Virus record (IMG/VR): IMGVR_UViG_3300042691_042880
Location: 1-42,681 of that record
Length of the DNA: 42,681 nt
Reading direction: 5' to 3' (one strand)
Origin: a virus
This document shows, one piece after another, positions 40,085 to 42,681 of this stretch; positions within the stretch are counted from its first letter, which is position 1, and each line of letters opens with the position of its first letter. The notes beneath the pieces were generated by a model that saw only the letters and a list, made by a program, of their open reading frames with translations, did no database searches and was not told the DNA's origin. The position numbers were made by a program, and so were the translations under genes.

Positions 40085-40737
40085 TTAACATGTTTCCAAG
40101 TTTTTTCTTCTTTAATACAGCTTACAGCAGTCTGTGATACATTAAACAATTCAGCAATCACACCTACTTTCTCTTTTTTATTAAGCATAATCTTTATCTT
40201 CTTCACTTTATCTTCAGTCAACTTTGCTAGATGGTGACAACTTCCGTGACGGATACCTCTATTTTCATAGTTACAAATAGGAAGGTGTTTCCACGAAACT
40301 CCTCGTATAATATCTGATACATTACGTCCACTCATTCCGAATAAATTTCCTATTTCTTTGTTAGTTAGTTTTGTAGAAGCTGCTAACTTTCTAATTTCCA
40401 AAACTTGAGCCTCTTTTAATTTTCGCCAATGCCTCTCTCCTTCAGTTTTAAATTGAGTCCACTTAAGATTATCTATGTGATTATTACAAATATCTCCGTC
40501 AATGTAAATAACACGACTGCGTTTTTCTGGGTTTGTCCCAAAGGTTAATAATACAAGCTTACATAAACGGTAAACACGTTTTTTATTTGAACTAATTACT
40601 AGATTAACTTTACGAGAAGATTCTGAAGTATAGGCTTTTACAAACCTTCCTTTAATAATATCCCTAACTCTTCCGTGATTGGATATTTCATAACGCTCTT
40701 CAAATTTTTCTATAGGTTTCCAAATTTCATCATTCAT
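40081..40737 (-). CDS. NUMOD4/HNH-type homing endonuclease relative, possibly inactive
   Basis: A 218-residue protein. The NUMOD4 opening is clear (IWKPIEKFEERYEISNHGRV, residues 5-24). An HNH_3-like core follows (LVLLTFGTNPEKR, then YIDGDICNNHIDNLKW at 78-93), but the catalytic His usually before IDG is Tyr78 and the G-N pair is G-D. Two helix-turn-helix units follow (NKEIGNLFGMSGRNVSDIIR and AELFNVSQTAVSCIKEEKTW). It sits between the helicase and an SH3/KOW gene with 1-4 bp overlaps. A decayed or repurposed homing enzyme is inferred. Confidence 0.75.
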   Translation of the reverse strand: MNDEIWKPIEKFEERYEISNHGRVRDIIKGRFVKAYTSESSRKVNLVISSNKKRVYRLCKLVLLTFGTNPEKRSRVIYIDGDICNNHIDNLKWTQFKTEGERHWRKLKEAQVLEIRKLAASTKLTNKEIGNLFGMSGRNVSDIIRGVSWKHLPICNYENRGIRHGSCHHLAKLTEDKVKKIKIMLNKKEKVGVIAELFNVSQTAVSCIKEEKTWKHVK

Positions 40738-41759
40738 TATAAATCCCCCGGATTAGTCCCTCCGACAATTTTTGTCAGCTTAACTTCTCTTCCATCCTTA
40801 CCAATTATAGTATCAGAAATATCGAACTGATACGACTTAAATTTTTCCTCATTTTGTCTAAGCTCTAACACCTTTTCATAATACATAGAAAAGTCTGCTT
40901 TTTCTTGTCGTGTAAGTTCTCGTAAATCTTCAGTATCGTATTCAAAATAAAGAACATAGTTCATATTTTCTCTAACTTTATCGCCTTTATTTTTATAACG
41001 AATTTTAGCATATTGCCAACCTAAAATAGGTAAGTTAGCTTCTTTTTGTACTTTTAATAATGGCTGAAAGATTGTAATAATGTTGGTCATTAAGTTCTCA
41101 TAGCGAGAAGTGCCGAAACATCCGTCTTTTGGAACGGGACAGTCCCCACCACCTTTCCCTTTTGTGGTTTGAGAAAGAATCAGTCCATGACTATCAAGCT
41201 CTACAGTCATGTTCTTAAGCTCTCTACAAACTGGATTATAGTCTTTAATGGCACCGTCAAGACTAATCTCATGTAAGTGGTCTAAAACATAAGCAATTAA
41301 TGTTTCATTTAAAACTTCTTTAATTTTTCTAAGCTCGTGTTTAATTAGCCCAACATTTAGTTCTTTACATTTTCCCGACTCATCGTAGTTTTCAATAATA
41401 TAAAGTCTGTCGGAAATCTCGGGACAGTCTACGGTCATCTTCTCCCATTTTTCAGCAATTTCATCTGCTGTCATTTCTAATGAAACAAAAGCAACAACGC
41501 CAGTTTGGTTATTTTGTAAGATATGTTTAAGAATGTATAGTGAGTAGCTCGTCTTACCGACTCCACTTCCCGCTAGAATTCCGGTCATATCACCTCTATG
41601 CCAAGGTCTTTGTAAACAATCAATCTTTTTTGGCCCATTAACGTATTTAGAAGGGTCAGCTTTACCAGAAACAAGTCCAGCTCGCTTCAAATCCCCTAAG
41701 CTTTTAATACCCATTTGGCTCTTTCTTTTCTCATCAAAATTCACACTTATCTCCTTCAT
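40737..41759 (-). CDS. DnaB-like replicative helicase
   Basis: A 340-residue SF4/RecA-fold helicase. Walker A is GSGVGKT at 64-70, the catalytic Glu lies in FVSLEM (E95) as in DnaB, Walker B has D160 in AYVLDHLHE, and the sensor Gln is in LILSQTTKG (about 197). It lacks the DnaB N-terminal domain and the primase domain of T7 gp4, so it depends on the separate primase for priming. It begins 1 bp after the stop of an SH3/KOW member whose GGAGGG acts as SD. It would unwind the fork for the family B polymerase. Confidence 0.9.
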   Translation of the reverse strand: MKEISVNFDEKRKSQMGIKSLGDLKRAGLVSGKADPSKYVNGPKKIDCLQRPWHRGDMTGILAGSGVGKTSYSLYILKHILQNNQTGVVAFVSLEMTADEIAEKWEKMTVDCPEISDRLYIIENYDESGKCKELNVGLIKHELRKIKEVLNETLIAYVLDHLHEISLDGAIKDYNPVCRELKNMTVELDSHGLILSQTTKGKGGGDCPVPKDGCFGTSRYENLMTNIITIFQPLLKVQKEANLPILGWQYAKIRYKNKGDKVRENMNYVLYFEYDTEDLRELTRQEKADFSMYYEKVLELRQNEEKFKSYQFDISDTIIGKDGREVKLTKIVGGTNPGDL

Positions 41760-42005
41760 TTACAGTCCCTCCAGCACTTCAAATATTTCAATCACTTCAC
41801 ACACATCAGCCCAAATATAAGCACGATGCCCTCCAATTTCGACTCTGACCAGGTAATCTTGCTCCCCATCCATTGGATCATTCATTGAATCGCAGTCTTT
41901 TATAGTTTCTTTAATTACGCCAATTCTTCCAATAAACGGTAAATCTTTTTGATACTTTTCTCTTACAGCTTTTATTAAAACTTTATCACCCTTTTTAAAA
42001 ACCAT
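41760..42005 (-). CDS. SH3/KOW-like small protein, family member 14
   Basis: An 81-residue member: VFKKGDKVLIKAVREKYQKD, IGRIGVIKETIKD, DYLVRVEIGGHRAY, then IWADVCEVIEIFEVLEGL. The EATEMD part is diverged (EVIEIF) but LEGL is kept. It directly precedes the helicase gene, with TAA followed by ATG. Confidence 0.65.
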   Translation of the reverse strand: MVFKKGDKVLIKAVREKYQKDLPFIGRIGVIKETIKDCDSMNDPMDGEQDYLVRVEIGGHRAYIWADVCEVIEIFEVLEGL

Positions 42006-42198
42006 AAAATCCTTTACAACTTTCCAGTCGTCTTTTAACTTCTTCGTTTTCAGGATACTCTTCTAAAACAAAAATGTAAACAGCCCAAATTGGACAAAAT
42101 GAAACAGAAGAGTAAAGAGCTAAACTATCAATGCCATCTTCTAAAAAGTGCTTTAACACATTTTCTTTATTGGCATTTCTATATGGCTCAGGATTCAT
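41995..42198 (-). CDS. Small hypothetical protein
   Basis: A 67-residue protein (NPEPYRNANKENVLKHFLED, with an aromatic hydrophobic stretch FCPIWAVYIFVLEEY). It is not strongly membrane-like. Its stop overlaps the start of member 14 by 11 bp and its ATG touches the stop of the next upstream gene. No family recognised. Confidence 0.5.
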   Translation of the reverse strand: MNPEPYRNANKENVLKHFLEDGIDSLALYSSVSFCPIWAVYIFVLEEYPENEEVKRRLESCKGFYGF

Positions 42199-42464
42199 TA
42201 GTTATACCACTTATCAAGTTCATTGCATTTTTTAATACATTGAGAAAGAGACATAGCTTCGCAAGTATCAACTATATCATAATTCCACTCAGTTACACAC
42301 ATAAATATTTGTTCTTTTTTAACACATTGTCCTGTACTTGTTGAATATTCCAAACAGCCTCCGTTATCTTTAATAATGTACTCTGTTGTGTATAAACAAA
42401 AAGCACAAAACAGCAAAAAGATAGAAGTCCCGATAGTACCAATTAAATCTTCATAATTTTTCAT
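42198..42464 (-). CDS. Membrane-anchored Cys-rich small protein
   Basis: An 88-residue protein with an N-terminal membrane span (about 8-26, TSIFLLFCAFCLY) and an outer domain with six Cys (C37, C47, C56, C68, C76, C80), ending CNELDKWYN. Six Cys in 44 residues after a membrane anchor suggest three disulfides in the periplasm. Superinfection exclusion or envelope modification is conceivable but not shown. ATGA overlap with the DUF2283-like gene. Confidence 0.55.
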   Translation of the reverse strand: MKNYEDLIGTIGTSIFLLFCAFCLYTTEYIIKDNGGCLEYSTSTGQCVKKEQIFMCVTEWNYDIVDTCEAMSLSQCIKKCNELDKWYN

Positions 42465-42661
42465 TTATTTTCCTTTTTTTTATAGTCTTCATAATAGGAC
42501 GGTTCAAGTTCGTCTAAAATCTCTATTCCTATAAGTTCGCCGTCTTTATTGTAATCTAAGTAAACACCGTTACCCTTACTTACTGTTTTGAGAGGCTTAA
42601 ACGAATCATCCCAAGGGACAACTTCGATATAACTAGCATCATTTCCTATACGTGCTTTCAT
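42461..42661 (-). CDS. DUF2283-like small protein
   Basis: A 66-residue protein with the DUF2283-type segment VYLDYNKDGELIGIEILD at 33-50, preceded by a strand and followed by an acidic/aromatic helix (EPSYYEDYKKKENK). DUF2283 proteins are small single-domain proteins of unknown function. The ATG overlaps the stop of a further upstream frame. Confidence 0.55.
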   Translation of the reverse strand: MKARIGNDASYIEVVPWDDSFKPLKTVSKGNGVYLDYNKDGELIGIEILDELEPSYYEDYKKKENK

Positions 42662-42681
42662 TCAACAACCTTGTCAATGAT
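42658..42681 (-). CDS. Partial C-terminus of an upstream early gene
   Basis: Seven codons (IIDKVVE) followed by TGA at 42660-42658 overlap the next ATG in the ATGA style of this operon. Too short to say more than that the operon continues beyond the window. Confidence 0.3.
   Translation of the reverse strand: MIDKVVE

Noticed and set aside
1-42681. tRNA genes, CRISPR arrays, insertion sequences, integrase or lysogeny genes
   Set aside because: None could be seen by eye on either strand; a tRNA or HMM scan could not be run here.

Overview
This window is a partial genome of a short-tailed (podovirus-like) double-stranded DNA bacteriophage. It is AT-rich by eye and gene-dense, with Shine-Dalgarno (SD) sequences before most starts and many ATGA or GTGA stop/start overlaps. 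A Gram-negative host is inferred from the T7-like tail-tube pair, the internal-virion proteins and the predicted secreted or periplasmic products; the host genus cannot be read from the sequence. No terminase large subunit, portal, major capsid protein, RNA polymerase, integrase, tRNA or CRISPR array was recognised, so part of the genome probably lies outside the window.

Plus-strand arm (1-22996, late/virion genes): the end of a fibre-like gene, a GIY-YIG homing endonuclease, a collar-domain tail fibre with a following chaperone-like gene, a holin-like protein and a papain-fold (NlpC/P60-type) protein, a second fibre module ending in a glycine-rich adhesin-like domain with its own chaperone-like gene, an acidic small protein, tail tubular proteins A and B, a small structural protein, a 268-bp structured intergenic region, and a block of internal-virion (DNA ejection) proteins ending in a coiled-coil membrane protein. 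Four near-identical AACGCCATTATATA-type motifs stand before late transcription blocks and look like phage-specific promoters resembling those of T7-type RNA polymerases.

Minus-strand arm (42681-22946, early/middle genes): a DnaB-like helicase, an archaeo-eukaryotic-type primase, a family B DNA polymerase, a CCA-adding-type nucleotidyltransferase, a Holliday-junction-resolvase-like nuclease, a phosphoesterase with an N-terminal helix-turn-helix, a DUF3310 protein (the T7 gp1.7 family), a SLOG/DUF2493 protein, HNH proteins, three predicted peptidases (M15, HExxH and a secreted ClpP-like one) and many small unknown genes.

The most unusual feature is a family of about 14 small SH3/KOW-like proteins scattered through the minus-strand operon. 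They share an N-terminal FKxGDKV-type strand and a C-terminal motif of the type REATEMDxALEGL or APEIFQVL. The DNA coding the last residues of these proteins (GGAGGG, GAAGG or AGGTG next to the stop) also serves as the SD sequence of the next gene, so each member looks like a self-contained cassette that can be inserted between any two genes. One member is broken by a single extra A in an A7 run. Two others carry N-terminal membrane segments. The two opposing arms run into each other with a 51-bp tail-to-tail overlap at 22946-22996.
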